A stretch of 64,000 nucleotides of DNA, taken from contig CM056741.1 in assembly GCA_029851415.1 (NCBI GenBank), forward strand, positions 82,970,282 through 83,034,281, given 5' to 3'. Below are positions 63,123-64,000 of the stretch, piece by piece. Under the pieces are notes generated by a model. It did not search any database. It saw only the letters and a program-made list of their open reading frames with translations, and was not told the origin of the DNA. The stretch comes from Eretmocerus hayati (taxonomy: Eukaryota > Arthropoda > Insecta > Hymenoptera > Aphelinidae). How positions within the stretch are numbered: position 1 is the first letter of the stretch; each line of letters starts with the position of its first letter. The translations under genes and the position numbers were made by a program.

Positions 63123-64000
63123 TCAGGACAAGTGGGTCTGATATGACCTGGCCAACCGCAGCCATAACACTGCATATTTTCTTTTGGGCCTGGTTCCTTG
63201 TTGGCATTATGCTTGCTGACCACTTTGTCAGACTTATCTTCGCCCTCCTGGGCAGGCTCCTTCTTCTTCTTCTTGTTTCTCCTCCAGTTTTTCTTCGCCT
63301 CTTGATCGGCAGCAGGTTTCTCGGATGAGTTGGCTGAAGTCGAATTTGGTGCACTAGGCTTGGCAGCTGCCCCAGAGTTTGAATTTGCATTTTTTAACGC
63401 GTTTGCAATCGCTTTATTTATGATCGACTCGAGATTTGATGGCGTTGGCGCAGCAGCAGCCGGAGCCTGTGAAGCAGTGGTTAGTTTAGACGTTGCTTCC
63501 ACGAGTCTGCTCAAAACTGTAGTCAATTTGCTAGGCGGAGGATCGCTCAACGCCGCGAGGTTAGGTTTGTTTGGCTTGGTCTCTGCTTTTGCGCTGTGAC
63601 ACGCGACTTCTGGAAGCAGAGCCATCTCCGGGGGTGGTGGTGGTTTGTAGTTCTTCTCAGACCATAACAAACTCTCTGCATCTCTTGCGAGCTCTAGAAG
63701 AGAGTCGATGTCCGTAACTTCTTGCCTACGCACCAGTTTTCTTATTTCAGGGATCATATTCCTGTATAGAAGATCAAGTTGTTCTTCCTCTCCCCAAGGT
63801 CTATCAAATCTGCCTAAAATCGTGAGCAGACTGAAGATATAATCCCTGGCAGGTTCTTGTTTCCCTTGGGTACGCGTCTGCGCTTCCACTATTAGCTTGT
63901 GTTGGAAATTGCGGTCTACACCGTATGTACGGCGAGCGCTTGCGCAAAAATCGTCCCAAGTTGTCCATTTTTTCCGAGCTTGGCGGCACCAAATTAGCGC
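63092..64000 (-). CDS. gag: Gypsy gag, C-terminal part (5' end outside window)
   Basis: The open frame enters from the right edge (reading WTTWDDFCASARRTYG near 63965) and runs to TAG at 63092-63094. The capsid-like part has EPARDYIFSLLTILGRFDRP and RNMIPEIRKLVRRQEV. An Ala/Asn-rich linker follows, then a Lys-rich stretch and one zinc knuckle, CYGCGWPGHIRPTC. A Met at 63889 is available, but the homologous frame continues upstream, so that is not the true start. Confidence 0.85.
   Translation of the reverse strand, partial: ALIWCRQARKKWTTWDDFCASARRTYGVDRNFQHKLIVEAQTRTQGKQEPARDYIFSLLTILGRFDRPWGEEEQLDLLYRNMIPEIRKLVRRQEVTDIDSLLELARDAESLLWSEKNYKPPPPPEMALLPEVACHSAKAETKPNKPNLAALSDPPPSKLTTVLSRLVEATSKLTTASQAPAAAAPTPSNLESIINKAIANALKNANSNSGAAAKPSAPNSTSANSSEKPAADQEAKKNWRRNKKKKKEPAQEGEDKSDKVVSKHNANKEPGPKENMQCYGCGWPGHIRPTCPECSGKAEGDK
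63110..63116 (-). promoter_or_regulatory. -1 ribosomal frameshift heptamer GGGAAAA
   Basis: The minus strand reads G GGA AAA in the gag frame, the canonical X XXY YYZ pattern. Slipping back one base enters the pol frame exactly where pol becomes open (GKSGGGQVDE), and gag stops 16 bases later. A GC-rich stretch follows. Any downstream structure would need folding to confirm. Confidence 0.75.

Larger units (their letters stand above)
57025..64000 (-). mobile_element. Right-edge Ty3/Gypsy retrotransposon with intact gag-pol frames and a downstream ORF
   Basis: Minus-strand element running off the right edge: gag (from beyond 64000 to 63092), pol (63122-59337), an extra ORF (59250-58321), a polypurine tract and a 3' LTR. 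All frames in the window are open. Gag and pol overlap in a -1 register with a slippery heptamer. The 5' LTR and gag start lie outside the window. It is the best candidate for a recently active element here. Confidence 0.88.

Overview
The window is a eukaryotic, almost certainly insect, repeat block. No host gene, tRNA or rRNA can be supported. Everything recognisable is transposable-element sequence: LINEs, BEL/Pao and Ty3/Gypsy LTR retrotransposons, and DNA transposons with long terminal inverted repeats (TIRs). The spliceosomal introns in a transposase gene and the mix of R1-clade LINEs, BEL/Pao elements and CR1/Jockey-like LINEs point to an arthropod. A hymenopteran is a guess only. The depth of nesting suggests heterochromatin or another low-gene region.

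Layout. From 1 to about 49.8 kb the backbone is a chain of LINEs joined end to end through (TC)n microsatellite tracts: LINE-1 (1-1423), LINE-E (1433-1487 plus 14206-16103, +), R1-F (16132-17263, -), R1-G (17393-33883, -, interrupted), LINE-A (33918-39298, +, nearly complete), LINE-B (39321-49692, +, interrupted) and LINE-D (from 49802, +). Later elements sit inside these. A BEL/Pao element (1488-14205, -) splits LINE-E. It holds a 5'-truncated LINE-A relative (2782-3554) in its integrase and a Gypsy element (6603-11518, -) in its protease. R1-G is split by a short LTR element without pol (18162-28999, -). Each LTR of that element is hit at the same AT-rich site by a different long-TIR transposon: T1 (18309-19982, 396-bp TIRs) and T2 (22630-28386, about 1-kb TIRs and a four-exon transposase gene). 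LINE-B is split by purine-rich LINE-C (40220-45981), which carries a 213-bp hAT-like MITE in its ORF1.

From 51.2 to 57 kb lie LTR integrase debris, a coiled-coil ORF, palindromes, a TTAA-flanked non-autonomous element and unassigned AT-rich DNA. From 57.0 kb to the right edge is the freshest element, a Gypsy retrotransposon on the minus strand. It has intact gag-pol reading frames joined by a -1 slippery heptamer, and an extra coiled-coil/Cys-finger ORF downstream of pol.

Insertion order follows from target-site duplications (TSDs). For the Gypsy and the LINE inside BEL, and for the MITE inside LINE-C, removing the insert with one TSD copy brings the host reading frame back into register. 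Most other coding regions carry stops or frameshifts. Only the T2 transposase and the right-edge Gypsy look potentially functional. All family assignments rest on motifs read by eye; no database search was run.
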